DNA of 64,000 nt from Lentibacillus daqui (GCF_027186265.1 NZ_CP114176.1:2666001-2730000), one strand, 5' to 3'; counted from the stretch's first letter, positions 10,196-19,316 are shown. The notes: a model not told the origin generated them from the letters alone. Numbers and translations: made by a program.

Positions 10196-10268
10196 CGCTT
10201 GCTAAAAGCGTGGATTGAAAAATATAGTGTTTTATTTGGGAACCTATCTTGAGCTAAGATAGGTTTTT
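10196..10268 (+). ncRNA. CreR-like crRNA-type regulatory RNA (orphan mini-repeat plus guide)
   Basis: An extended -10 (TGTTATAAT, 10181-10189) predicts a start near 10196. The RNA opens with CGCTT-GCTAA-AAGCG, a 5-bp stem that keeps the outer CGC/GCG pairs of the array repeat, followed by TGGATTGAAAA (10211-10221), which equals the array handle TGGATTGAAAT except for its last base. The rest of the repeat has diverged but still folds. A guide begins at 10222. CCTATCTT (10243-10250), GAGCT and AAGATAGG (10256-10263) plus TTTTT form a terminator whose T-run touches the cas3 stop. The guide matches the cas5 promoter region next to a TTC PAM. Known Cas-regulating RNAs of other type I systems work this way; function here is inference. 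Confidence 0.78.
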
Positions 10269-12700
10269 CAATACATAACAAGGTCTAAATTAGAATCATT
10301 CTTTAAATCTAGTCCAAATTCCCGGCTATAAAATCCCTCTTTTAATGCAAAAATTTGTCCATCAAAAAATGATATTAGTCCATCATTAAGGCTTAACTCG
10401 TCCAATTCATATTTGTAAAGATTAACCGAATAATGTTGTGCGGTCTTCAGAAGCCTCGTAAGATCCTCAATTCTATCACTTCCAGTTAATTCAGTGATAA
10501 TGGATTTACCCTTTCCAAATGGCACCAATACAGAGGTAGTAACATTATCAATTACATGAAAATGTTCAGCCGCGGTTCTATAGCTTCCAGTTATAAACAA
10601 CGGTAGTCCCTTTCCGGTTTTACTTTGATATGCTTGAACATATTTGTTGTTGGCACGAGTTGACATTAACAGTTCAGTCATATTTTGCCGTACTTGCTTT
10701 ACTTGATAATTTAATTCATCCTTGAATCCGGAATAAAAGTTTTTAAAATAGAACTGCATCGCTTGTCGGGATAACAAGTTGCCACCGTGTTTATTTGCAT
10801 CTTTTTTCATATCGATAAGAATATTAGCAGCAATCTCTTTACCCTTTTTTATTTCTTTTAGCCTGGAAAGGTTTTCTTCTGCATGATCAACCACATAAAC
10901 TTGTTGCAGTTCTTTTTCCCCATGACGATTACAACGTCCAGCCGCCTGCGCAATGGAATCAAGACCTGCCAGAGAACGAATCACACAATCAAAACTAATA
11001 TCTACACCAGCTTCTATCAGTTGGGTACTAATACAAATTACCTTATTTCCTTCACTCAGTTCGCTTCTTACCTCATTTAAAATTTCATTTCGATGGGACG
11101 CACACATGGACGTACTCAAATGATAAATGTGGACTAGCCCTATTTTTTCTTTTAACTCTTGGTACAGGTTCCTGGCTACTGTTTTTGTATTAAGAACAAC
11201 CAATACACTCTGTACATCATTTAACTTCTGATCTACAAACTCCGCCAATTCCTCGTTATTCATTGCTCTATCAGTGGCTTCATCAATAATTTCCACCCGT
11301 TTAAATGCATCGACTACATCATCTAGATTCTCTATCATTTCAGCATCGGTATCAATCTCTAATTTATGTTCCACAAAGTCCAATGCAGGCTGAGTCGCTG
11401 TGCAAAGGAGCATGCTGGACTGACAGTAAGACTTTAGGAAATTCAAAGCTTGATTAAATAAGGATACACATTTTACCGGGACCTTCTGCACTTCATCAAA
11501 CACAATGATTGATTCGCTTAGATTGTGCAACCGTCTGATATTTCTGCTTCCCTTAGCATAAAACACATTTAAAAACTGAACCATTGTGGTAAAAATGATA
11601 GGTGATTCCCAATTATCCTTTGCCAGCTTTAATTTTTGCTGCCTCGTCATGATGCCATCTTGAAGTTCATCGTTATCATCCATGTCCTCAACAATATTAG
11701 AGTGATGTTCGAGTATATTTTGACTATCTTGTAAAATGTTTCTAACTTCTTCTGCATTTTGCTCAATGATTGTAGTATAAGGTACAACATAGATAATTCT
11801 TTTTTTGTTATAAAGAAGTGCATGCTTTAAGGCATAGCGCAAACTTGCTAATGTTTTTCCTCCCCCAGTTGGAATGGACAATGTAAATATACCTGATGGC
11901 CTAGAGGCAAATTTTTCACATTGCTTGGACATTTCACTCCTCAACTGATTAATAGGTGTATTCGCTGATGGTTGATTCTGCAAAGATTGTAATTTATTTT
12001 GTAGTCGATCATAATACTGACGAAACAAAGATTGATAGTCGGTTTGCTCGTTTTCTTTATTCTCTTCAAAAAGCCTCGTATTTGTTCGATCTGCATCAAT
12101 CAAGGCACTATATACAAATTTGGTTAAAAACATTAATTGCTTTTCACTATCTTCATAAGGCTCATTGGCAATAAAACTGTTTAATTCCCAACATGCTTTT
12201 TCAACATAATCATCAAAGTCTGTTTCATTTATTATTGAATGAAAAAAACACTGAACTGAATGTTTGAATTCGGGAAGATCCCTTTCATCCTTGTCACGCA
12301 CTCTTTTTAAGTACTTCGATTCCAAATCTGGCGTGATAAAATCATGTAGAAATGAGTGATGGGAAATAATGGCATTTCCAACCACTTCTGCTACCATTCC
12401 CTTTAAACGAGCAATTTTTTCTGTGTGAAACCGTTCATATAATAACTTTCCACCTGCAGTTGAATGATCCACACTTCCTCTCTTCGGCGGATCATCAGGA
12501 TTATTCACTGCCTCTAGTATGTATTCCCTAAATTTATTTGTATATTTTCCGAGGTCATGTAGCATTCCAGCAAGTCCAGCCAAATGTTTTATTCCGATCG
12601 GTTCCCCATATTGTTCAGCCAACGCTTTCACTTCTATTAAATGTTCTTTTACCGTTTGCATCTTTGCATCGCTTTGTCTAATATGTGCGATATAATCCAT
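10268..12700 (-). CDS. cas3: Cas3 HD nuclease-helicase, type I-C
   Basis: Cas3 is recruited by Cascade after R-loop formation and unwinds and shreds target DNA. The N-terminal HD domain shows H20, H48-D49 (GMLHDLGKYTNKF) and H114-H115. The helicase core has Walker A PTGGGKT (277-283), a DEVQK Walker B and the motif V-VI block STQLIEAGVDISFD followed by QAAGRCNRHGE. The 810-residue length is normal. It is separated from cas5 by 203 bp holding the regulatory RNA and the cas5 promoter, so it is expressed as a separate unit. The RNA represses the adaptation and Cascade genes, not obviously cas3. Start ATG follows AAGGGGTGCTAGA. Confidence 0.97.
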   Translation of the reverse strand: MDYIAHIRQSDAKMQTVKEHLIEVKALAEQYGEPIGIKHLAGLAGMLHDLGKYTNKFREYILEAVNNPDDPPKRGSVDHSTAGGKLLYERFHTEKIARLKGMVAEVVGNAIISHHSFLHDFITPDLESKYLKRVRDKDERDLPEFKHSVQCFFHSIINETDFDDYVEKACWELNSFIANEPYEDSEKQLMFLTKFVYSALIDADRTNTRLFEENKENEQTDYQSLFRQYYDRLQNKLQSLQNQPSANTPINQLRSEMSKQCEKFASRPSGIFTLSIPTGGGKTLASLRYALKHALLYNKKRIIYVVPYTTIIEQNAEEVRNILQDSQNILEHHSNIVEDMDDNDELQDGIMTRQQKLKLAKDNWESPIIFTTMVQFLNVFYAKGSRNIRRLHNLSESIIVFDEVQKVPVKCVSLFNQALNFLKSYCQSSMLLCTATQPALDFVEHKLEIDTDAEMIENLDDVVDAFKRVEIIDEATDRAMNNEELAEFVDQKLNDVQSVLVVLNTKTVARNLYQELKEKIGLVHIYHLSTSMCASHRNEILNEVRSELSEGNKVICISTQLIEAGVDISFDCVIRSLAGLDSIAQAAGRCNRHGEKELQQVYVVDHAEENLSRLKEIKKGKEIAANILIDMKKDANKHGGNLLSRQAMQFYFKNFYSGFKDELNYQVKQVRQNMTELLMSTRANNKYVQAYQSKTGKGLPLFITGSYRTAAEHFHVIDNVTTSVLVPFGKGKSIITELTGSDRIEDLTRLLKTAQHYSVNLYKYELDELSLNDGLISFFDGQIFALKEGFYSREFGLDLKNDSNLDLVMY

Positions 12701-12921
12701 TCTAGCACCCCTTGTTAATCTACATTTTTATTTTACTGTAAATTATGGATACGAGACTATTTTACCACACCTTTTGAATCTAATCTATTGCAAATGATAG
12801 AATTTATTTATTTATGGTAATAAATTAAAATAATGTTGAAAATGAGTGAAGAGGTAACGTACAATGGTATTAATAGAATGTAAACTAAAAATGGTCATAC
12901 ACAGTGAAATGGATAGCCAGT

Positions 12922-13089
12922 AGTGCGAATGGCATGTTCACATAATTTTCCGGGTGATTTCGCACCTATATTCTGCTATAGCCCATCCAGTTATTTACAT
13001 TTTTATTGTCAATAAGATTATTTTGTTAAAGAAAATATGGCTTTTATTAAGAATAGATTGATTCCAACCAGTTTTTGGGGAAAATCGGA
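12922..13089 (+). promoter_or_regulatory. Leader of CRISPR array 2
   Basis: AGTGCGAA (12922-12929) and TTCGCAC (12959-12965) flank CACATAA and CCGGGTGA, matching the block that precedes array 1. It lies 124 bp before the first repeat and on the same side relative to array transcription. The remaining part is AT-rich and unlike leader 1. The stretch 12701-12921 holds the cas3 upstream region; a TAAAAT lies at about 12758-12763 on the minus strand, but I saw no convincing -35. Confidence 0.72.
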
Positions 13090-14247
13090 GTCACATCCTT
13101 TATGGGTGCGTGGATTGAAATATAACATCATCTCCTATATAAATCGCCCAGACCGGTCACATCCTTTATGGGTGCGTGGATTGAAATTCTAGTAGCCTGG
13201 CTGGGTTTGTACTTGTTACCGCGTCACATCCTTTATGGGTGCGTGGATTGAAATGTGGAGAAGTATTGCAAGCATTCAAAAGGTAAACGTCACATCCTTT
13301 ATGGGTGCGTGGATTGAAATCCTTTAACTTTACGAAACTTAATATTCGCTAGTGGTCACATCCTTTATGGGTGCGTGGATTGAAATACTCGCCAAATGAC
13401 GTAGTAGCCACACGTATGCGTCACATCCTTTATGGGTGCGTGGATTGAAATGTTAACACCGAAGGATGAACCAAAATCATATACGGTCACATCCTTTATG
13501 GGTGCGTGGATTGAAATAGAATCAAGGATACAAAGCGTGGGAAAGCATTGCAGTCACATCCTTTATGGGTGCGTGGATTGAAATCTGTTCGCCCTGCGCG
13601 TTTTTAAATGGGCGATTAGTCACATCCTTTATGGGTGCGTGGATTGAAATATAGAGGCGTTACACTACGGATATGGAGTCGAAGTCACATCCTTTATGGG
13701 TGCGTGGATTGAAATCTTGATCTTTTCTATCGCATTGGCTTGCTTTCGTGTCACATCCTTTATGGGTGCGTGGATTGAAATCGTATTTAAAGTCAGTGAC
13801 ATACATGGTGTCACCACGTCACATCCTTTATGGGTGCGTGGATTGAAATTTGCCTTATGAGATAACCATTTTGGCGCAACCATGTCACATCCTTTATGGG
13901 TGCGTGGATTGAAATACGCCCTTTTGAACATATATTTCTTGCACAGGGTGTCACATCCTTTATGGGTGCGTGGATTGAAATAATATACTTATAGATGGAT
14001 ATATTTTCATATAAAGTCACATCCTTTATGGGTGCGTGGATTGAAATCTGGATGAACTGGTTTTCTAAGGGGGTGATGACAGTCGCATCCTTTATGGGTG
14101 CGTGGATTGAAATATCTGAAAGTGAAAGTACAAACGATGAACAATCCGTCGCATCCTTTATGGGTGCGTGGATTGAAATCAAATTGGAATTTTAATAGAG
14201 AGTTGGATGTTGTATGTCGCAACCTTTATGGGTGCGTGGATTAGAAT
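13090..14247 (+). CRISPR. CRISPR array 2, type I-C, 18 repeats / 17 spacers
   Basis: Repeats start at 13090, 13156, 13223, 13289 and so on to 14216, each 32 bp, with spacers of about 32-38 bp. The orientation is opposite to array 1: the repeat reads GTCACATCC, TTTAT, GGGTGCG, TGGATTGAAAT on the plus strand. The first 15 repeats have GTCAC, while the last three (14082, 14148, 14216) have GTCGC as in array 1. The final repeat (14216-14247) is degenerate (GTCGCAACC at its start, GATTAGAAT at its end), which marks the old end at the right and the leader at the left. Confidence 0.96.
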
Positions 14248-14281
14248 TTTAATCTTATAACCAAATGGAGTAGGAATAGTT

Positions 14282-14413
14282 TTACGTGTTTACATCGAAA
14301 TTATTCGACTCTTTTTCTATTTCATCATCTATTTTATCTAGTTCTTCTTTAAGACGATATTGGTGTATTGTTCCATTATTAATATCCTTTATTTGTTTGG
14401 CTGCTAGTTTCAT
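14282..14413 (-). CDS. Possible small charged protein, start uncertain
   Basis: An open frame ends at TAA (14282-14284). From an ATG at 14411-14413, behind AGGCATATACTA, it gives 43 residues ending EKESNNFDVNT and rich in Lys, Asp and Glu. The frame stays open upstream for about 25 further codons to a strong AAGGAG at about 14490, but no ATG, GTG or TTG follows that ribosome site at the right distance; an ATA does. It may be a gene with a damaged start. I do not recognise a family. It fills the gap between array 2 and aroK. Confidence 0.28.
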   Translation of the reverse strand: MKLAAKQIKDINNGTIHQYRLKEELDKIDDEIEKESNNFDVNT

Positions 14414-14565
14414 TAGTATATGCCTATTATTATTACTCAGTATCGCAAATATATCGAGTAATGTTGCTGTATATATTTTTAACGCTCCTTAAAATCATAC
14501 TTGATCATATTTATACGGTTGCATTATAATCAACTATACTACCAAAATTACAAAGGATGCCAATT

Positions 14566-15096
14566 ATGACCAACGATAACATACCAAGAAATGAAAAGAG
14601 CATTGTACTAACTGGTTTCATGGGCGTGGGGAAAACTACTGTTGGCCAACTTCTTGCTAACAAACTTAAACGTCCTTTCGTTGATATCGATGATGAAATA
14701 GAAAAGGAGTACCAAATGGCTGCTACGGAAATTTTTAAAACGATTGGTGAAAAAGCATTTCGGCAGAAGGAAATAGAAACTGTCATTCGTCACGCAAAAC
14801 AAAGATGTAAAATTATCTCATTAGGTGGCGGAGCATTTATGCAGGAAAAAATAAGAGGTGCCTGTCTGGAGAACTGCATCGTTGTCCACCTTGACATTTC
14901 CTGGGAGCTATGGAAAAAACGGATGGAGATGTTAGTAGATACCCGTCCTATTTTACAAAACAAAAAAATTGAAGAAATTGAAGCTTTGTTTTACAAACGT
15001 AGGAATGTGTATTCAAAAAGTCATTCAACATTATTGACGGATAGCAACAATGAAGAGGAAGTAGCAGAACATATTATAAACATGTTAAGGCTTTAA
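14566..15096 (+). CDS. aroK: Shikimate kinase
   Basis: It phosphorylates shikimate with ATP in the chorismate pathway. The P-loop is GFMGVGKTT near the N-terminus, followed by FVDIDDEIE (substrate-binding Asp), the FR..E pair in AFRQKEIET, and ISLGGGAFM, the Walker B-like Gly motif. DTRPIL corresponds to the lid region. I start at the ATG at 14566, eight bases after AAGGA; an ATG at 14557 overlaps that ribosome site. The product is 176 residues. An IS element was inserted exactly at its stop codon, separating it from aroD, another shikimate-pathway gene on the opposite strand. Confidence 0.92.
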   Translation: MTNDNIPRNEKSIVLTGFMGVGKTTVGQLLANKLKRPFVDIDDEIEKEYQMAATEIFKTIGEKAFRQKEIETVIRHAKQRCKIISLGGGAFMQEKIRGACLENCIVVHLDISWELWKKRMEMLVDTRPILQNKKIEEIEALFYKRRNVYSKSHSTLLTDSNNEEEVAEHIINMLRL

Positions 15097-15104
15097 TATT
15101 CTGT

Positions 15105-16652
15105 CACTAGCGTTGCATAAAGTTTTTCTACAAATGTCAAGAAAAATATTTAGTTGGAACATTAGGAATAACGGGAGTTTTCACTACAAAAGTCTATAAA
15201 AAAACCTTATAATAAGGGAATGGTAGTCCTGTCCAAATCCCAAATTATAAGGAGAACTCATGGACAATCATACCATAAAAACTGTATTCAAGGAATACAT
15301 TCATCCATTAGATTCAAAAGTAATCCAAAAAATGGTCGATCACACAGAACTTGATAAGTATGTTAAAAAGCTTGATCTACTAACGTTTACCAATGCTTTT
15401 ATCTATGCACAACTGAAAAACTTAGATAGTTTAAAACGAATAAGCAATACGATTAAACGCAAGAAAACAGTTCAAAGGCTAGTAGGTATTGAAAATATTA
15501 GTAAGTCACAGCTTTCTCGAAAAAACAGAAGTATCCCACATGAAATTTTTGAAGTGATTCTACATCATTTAATTCAGAAGTTGCACCATATACTTGGACC
15601 AAGAATGGTAAGTAAAGAACTTGATAAGCTTCATTTGATTGATTCATCAACCATATCCATGTGCCTCAGTCAATATGAATGGGCAGATTTTCGAGAAACA
15701 AAATCTGGAGTGAAGATGCATACTTCCATTTCCTTTTGCGATGGCATTTCTTACCCAAATAAAGTAAATCTTACTCCGGCAAGACCTGCGGATGAAACAC
15801 AGCTGGACGCATTGATTGTAGCGGATAAAAATGTGCTGCATGTGTTCGACCGTGGCTATTTCAACTTTGAAAAGTTTGAAGCCTACTCGAAAGCTGGTAT
15901 TCGTTTTGTGACACGAATTAAATCAAATACTGTTGTGCATGTCATCGAGGAAATGCCGGTTGACGATACTTCTCCAATCACTCGACATGCGATTATAAAG
16001 ATTGGAAACATGAAGCATGAACTGCAATTAGTAGAGACCCGAGATAGTGAAGGGAATCAAATTAGAATCGTGTGTAATGATGCAAAGGTGAGTGCACAGG
16101 AAATAAGCGACCTTTACCGAAATCGTTGGCAAATTGAATTATTTTTCAAATGGGTAAAGCAACACCTTGTAATCAAAAAGTTGTATGGAAAAAGTGAAAA
16201 TGCCGTATACAATCAGCTCTATCTAGCGATGATCACGTACTGTTTAACACTGCTTATGAAGAACAGAATAAGCTATAAAGGCACACTACTAGAGATGCTT
16301 CACTGGATTCGTGATTGCTGGGATAAATCAATGACGAATTTTATTTCCGAAGTGTTTAAACCACCTGAAGGCACATCTAGAGGACGACGGCGGCAAGAAC
16401 ACGAACGAATCTTTGAAGAAACCCTAGCACAATATGAATTAGGAGAGATTTTTCATTTAGATAACTTGGTTTATGATCCACTCATTTAAATAGTATATAA
16501 AATTCAAAAAATGGATGAAGGGCTACCTTTAAACCCTCGTTGTTCTTTTTTAATTTTATAGAAGGAATATATGACAGAATATTCACCCGATTAAGTCGGG
16601 TAGCTAATCAAGATGATTGACTTTCAGAAATGGTTTTAATGCAACGCTAGTG
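15105..16652 (+). mobile_element. IS4-family insertion sequence with target duplication
   Basis: The 1548-bp element is bounded by perfect 14-bp inverted repeats, CACTAGCGTTGCAT at 15105-15118 and ATGCAACGCTAGTG at 16639-16652. It is flanked by 9-bp direct repeats ATATTCTGT at 15096-15104 and 16653-16661. One transposase gene fills it. Exact ends, intact gene and identical target duplication suggest a recent insertion. The left duplication starts at the last base of the aroK stop codon. Confidence 0.93.
15260..16489 (+). CDS. IS4-family DDE transposase
   Basis: The 409-residue protein cuts and rejoins the IS ends. The catalytic triad is visible as D128 (HLIDSSTI), D197 (HVFDRGYFNF) and E293. 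Around the Glu is the IS4 signature Y-(2)-R-(3)-E-(6)-K as Y286, R289, E293 and K300 in LYRNRWQIELFFKWVK. GGAG lies upstream of the ATG at 15260. There are no internal stops, so it is probably active. Closest to the IS231/IS4-type group in general shape; I cannot name the element. Confidence 0.93.
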   Translation: MDNHTIKTVFKEYIHPLDSKVIQKMVDHTELDKYVKKLDLLTFTNAFIYAQLKNLDSLKRISNTIKRKKTVQRLVGIENISKSQLSRKNRSIPHEIFEVILHHLIQKLHHILGPRMVSKELDKLHLIDSSTISMCLSQYEWADFRETKSGVKMHTSISFCDGISYPNKVNLTPARPADETQLDALIVADKNVLHVFDRGYFNFEKFEAYSKAGIRFVTRIKSNTVVHVIEEMPVDDTSPITRHAIIKIGNMKHELQLVETRDSEGNQIRIVCNDAKVSAQEISDLYRNRWQIELFFKWVKQHLVIKKLYGKSENAVYNQLYLAMITYCLTLLMKNRISYKGTLLEMLHWIRDCWDKSMTNFISEVFKPPEGTSRGRRRQEHERIFEETLAQYELGEIFHLDNLVYDPLI

Positions 16653-16698
16653 ATATTCTGTAGAATACATTGGGAGCGACAATTCATGAATACAATCA

Positions 16699-17451
16699 TC
16701 ACTCCCAATCTCCTACAACTTCCTGCATTGAATTAATCAGTTCTCTTAATTTATTGACCGGCACCTGTCCGGGCGCCGAGCTCCGCTTCCCTACACCAAA
16801 AGTAATGATTGATCCATAAGCCCAGCCCATGATTCGACTTAAACTTCCGATCTTTCCCATCGACATACTAACTACCGGTATATTTAATGATTCATCCGCT
16901 TGTTTTGTCCAATCTAATAGCCGTAATACATCATTTTTAGTTTTTGGCATAACCGCTAGTTTGGCAACATCCGCTCCAAAGGACTCTTCAAGACGCACAT
17001 GCTTCATCATTTCCTCATTTGTGGGGGTATTTTTAAAGTTATGATAGGATAGAATCAACTGTTTATTGTTATCTCTTGATAATTTTCTTAATTGTTTAAT
17101 ATGTAAAGGGTCATTAGATACCTCAAAATCTATCACATCAACCGGTGTACTTTCACAAACTTTACCTAATAACGCAACCTTTTCTTCCTCTGATAAAGAT
17201 ATTTTTTCTCCTCCTTCCTTTTCCGATCTAATCGTAAAAAGAACCGGAATATTGCTAGCAGTAGAAATCATGTCAACAATCATCAAAACCTTGTCCGTAT
17301 CATAGATTCCTTCAAAAAAGTCTGCCCGCCACTCGATAAGATCAGGACTTTGAGGGATAATCGCTTTCAGTTCATCATTGATTTCATTCTTATTCCGTCC
17401 AATTAATGGTGTGCATATGTAGGGTATCTTTTTATCCCCGAATAAATTCAT
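16699..17451 (-). CDS. aroD: Type I 3-dehydroquinate dehydratase
   Basis: It converts 3-dehydroquinate to 3-dehydroshikimate through a Schiff base. The Schiff-base Lys is in ADVAKLAVMP, the catalytic His in LSYHNF, and the phosphate/carboxylate-binding segment is SMGKIGSLSR. EWRADFFEG near the start is typical of the family. I choose the ATG at 17449-17451 (MNLFGDKK) behind GGAGAGAGAAGAAA rather than the ATG 18 bp upstream, giving 250 residues. It converges with aroK; before the IS arrived the two shikimate genes were end to end. Confidence 0.93.
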   Translation of the reverse strand: MNLFGDKKIPYICTPLIGRNKNEINDELKAIIPQSPDLIEWRADFFEGIYDTDKVLMIVDMISTASNIPVLFTIRSEKEGGEKISLSEEEKVALLGKVCESTPVDVIDFEVSNDPLHIKQLRKLSRDNNKQLILSYHNFKNTPTNEEMMKHVRLEESFGADVAKLAVMPKTKNDVLRLLDWTKQADESLNIPVVSMSMGKIGSLSRIMGWAYGSIITFGVGKRSSAPGQVPVNKLRELINSMQEVVGDWE

Positions 17452-17611
17452 TTTCTTCTCTCTCCCCATATATAATAGATAAACGTATCATACCATATTT
17501 CTTAAAAGGTGGAACAGTTTATGCTGACGAAATTTGTTGAAAAACGGCTGTGGGAGTATGAAAAAATGCATTTGAAAACAAAAATTCACCTTATTCCCGC
17601 CCCCTGTTCCA

Positions 17612-17809
17612 CTATTCCTTTCCCTTATCCGTATTGCGATTACTAACAAGACGTAACACATACCAAAAGACCGCTGCTATGATAAGCGTTATGAGGACCC
17701 TTGGGAAGTAACCAATTTGATAATCCTTGAGAATTTGACCGCTCAATAAAGCGGCAATAACACCGATGAGCACCGGAATTCCTTGTGTTGATTTACCTTG
17801 ATCTGCCAT
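17612..17809 (-). CDS. Small two-helix membrane protein
   Basis: The 65-residue product begins MADQGKSTQGIPV and has two hydrophobic stretches (about residues 14-28 and 37-55), ending in a charged tail. The ATG follows TTGGAGGTGGTCAA. It lies 35 bp after the ABC-2 permease at 17845 in the same direction, so it is probably the last gene of that exporter operon. I do not recognise a family. Confidence 0.6.
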   Translation of the reverse strand: MADQGKSTQGIPVLIGVIAALLSGQILKDYQIGYFPRVLITLIIAAVFWYVLRLVSNRNTDKGKE

Positions 17810-17844
17810 TTGACCACCTCCAAATGTGTTATTTATCATTATTA

Positions 17845-18555
17845 TCATTTATTTGCAACAAACTCAGCCAGATCCTCTGCTTGTGTATCCTCTCTTGGGA
17901 TGCCTTTCCTATACACTCGCCGCACTACCACCCGCCAGCAAATTAAATAAATTAGCACTGATACCCCAAGTGCTAAACCCATCACTTGTATAAACGAAAC
18001 TCCTGCAAATAATCTTAATATAAATCCTACAAAGACAAAAATGGCCCCCCATAGTCCAACTAACACATAAAATACCGTGTTAAGTCGGTGATTCCCCCAA
18101 AAGTAATACCACAATAAACTCATTGCCGTTACAAAAATAAACATCGAAACAAAAAGGACATCTGTCATCCAGTATTCTACCTTTCCACCATTTACAAACA
18201 TATTGAGAGAAAATAAAATAGCAATCCAAACAATCGTGAGAGCACTCAATAACAGGAGACTCATGAATTTTGCATGTATGATATTCGTTTTTGGAACGGG
18301 CAATGTTTGCAAGAAGGTCAGCTGCCTGTTTGCTTCATCACGTTCCAACCCTACTATCAAGCGACCAAATGCCAACACAAGTCCCATTACGGCTATTAAT
18401 ACATACGACGACTCTGTACTAACCACTCCCAATACGCGCGGCCCCAGAACCCACATGACAAGGACACCACCGATTCCAATCAGACTATAAAACCGTGATG
18501 CTTCCCGCCATGAAAAGCCCATATTTTCTATTTCTCTGCCAATCAATGCCTTCAT
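17845..18555 (-). CDS. ABC-2 type membrane permease (second copy)
   Basis: The 236-residue protein starts MKALIGREIENMGFSWREAS and has about six hydrophobic helices with the charged loop NRQLTFLQTLPVPKTNIIHAKF. This loop is nearly repeated in the gene at 19388 (HKRQMAFLQTLPITKSRIVHAKF), so the two are paralogues. The start is the ATG at 18553-18555 behind AAGGAGG, overlapping the stop of the upstream gene (ATGA). Upstream in-frame codons lack a ribosome site. It probably formed the membrane part of an exporter whose ATPase is now a pseudogene. Confidence 0.82.
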   Translation of the reverse strand: MKALIGREIENMGFSWREASRFYSLIGIGGVLVMWVLGPRVLGVVSTESSYVLIAVMGLVLAFGRLIVGLERDEANRQLTFLQTLPVPKTNIIHAKFMSLLLLSALTIVWIAILFSLNMFVNGGKVEYWMTDVLFVSMFIFVTAMSLLWYYFWGNHRLNTVFYVLVGLWGAIFVFVGFILRLFAGVSFIQVMGLALGVSVLIYLICWRVVVRRVYRKGIPREDTQAEDLAEFVANK

Positions 18556-19316
18556 TCGGTCGCCCTCCTTGTTCGCCGCTTTTTGGCTGATCTTAACGTT
18601 CCCTCCAAATACTTCCGGTAAGCCGTCATCGCCCAACACCAGCATAACAACCAAATGACGATAAGTATTACCGCTCCGATTCCTACTGTGATCATAGGAT
18701 AATCATGCAACATAGAGTCAAAAGTTTGTACCCCTCGTTTGGCTAAGCCTCCCCGTCTTCCCCACATAATCAACAAGAAAAACAAGAAAACCACACTTCC
18801 TGTTGTCCCCTTTGTCCCGGAACGAAAAAACAGACCGTGATAGACGGCAAGAGAAACCGGAAAAAAGAAGGCATTTAAATAGAGAACCGTCCATAGTCCA
18901 GGCTCAATTGGTTGGCCTAATCCCGGCGTGAATACTCCCAACAACAAAGCAAACCATAACAAACCGCCAACACTTAAAACAAAACTGGAAATAACTCTGG
19001 CGGTAACCACTTCTTCTGCTTTAACGGGCAGCATTCGGGCAAATCTGTAAAATCCTGCATCTGCTTCACTGGATAACCGGCTAACGGCGTAAATCCACAG
19101 TAAAGTATAAGGAATAAATACACATAACAAACCAAATACAACGGTTACTGTCATTTTATCAACATCCAAAATATCCTGAAACCAGCCATAGATGAATGCA
19201 CCTTGCCACATCATCAACATTTCCAACAGCAACGGAATGAACAAACAGCTAAGAATCATCCACCTATGCCCATACCAATCATCTTTGATTAAGTCCCAAA
19301 TTGTTCCCGCCCGCAT
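18552..19316 (-). CDS. ABC-2 type permease-like membrane protein
   Basis: The 254-residue protein has six predicted membrane helices and the segment ADAGFYRFARMLPVKAEEVVTARV, which resembles the loop of ABC-2 permeases (PVK/PIT motif). It differs in sequence from its two neighbours. The ATG follows GAGGAGGAACAGGT. It overlaps the next gene by four bases. Substrate is unknown. Confidence 0.8.
   Translation of the reverse strand: MRAGTIWDLIKDDWYGHRWMILSCLFIPLLLEMLMMWQGAFIYGWFQDILDVDKMTVTVVFGLLCVFIPYTLLWIYAVSRLSSEADAGFYRFARMLPVKAEEVVTARVISSFVLSVGGLLWFALLLGVFTPGLGQPIEPGLWTVLYLNAFFFPVSLAVYHGLFFRSGTKGTTGSVVFLFFLLIMWGRRGGLAKRGVQTFDSMLHDYPMITVGIGAVILIVIWLLCWCWAMTAYRKYLEGTLRSAKKRRTRRATE

Noticed and set aside
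10101..10200. A CreT-like toxin RNA under the promoter targeted by the small RNA
   Set aside because: The targeted promoter reads directly into cas5 with a normal ribosome site; I see no separate toxin transcript, so self-repression of cas fits better than a toxin-antitoxin RNA pair.
17521..17646. 41-codon plus-strand frame with ATG behind AAAAGGTGGAAC
   Set aside because: Runs into the antisense of the small membrane gene and has no recognisable features; ribosome site is poor.
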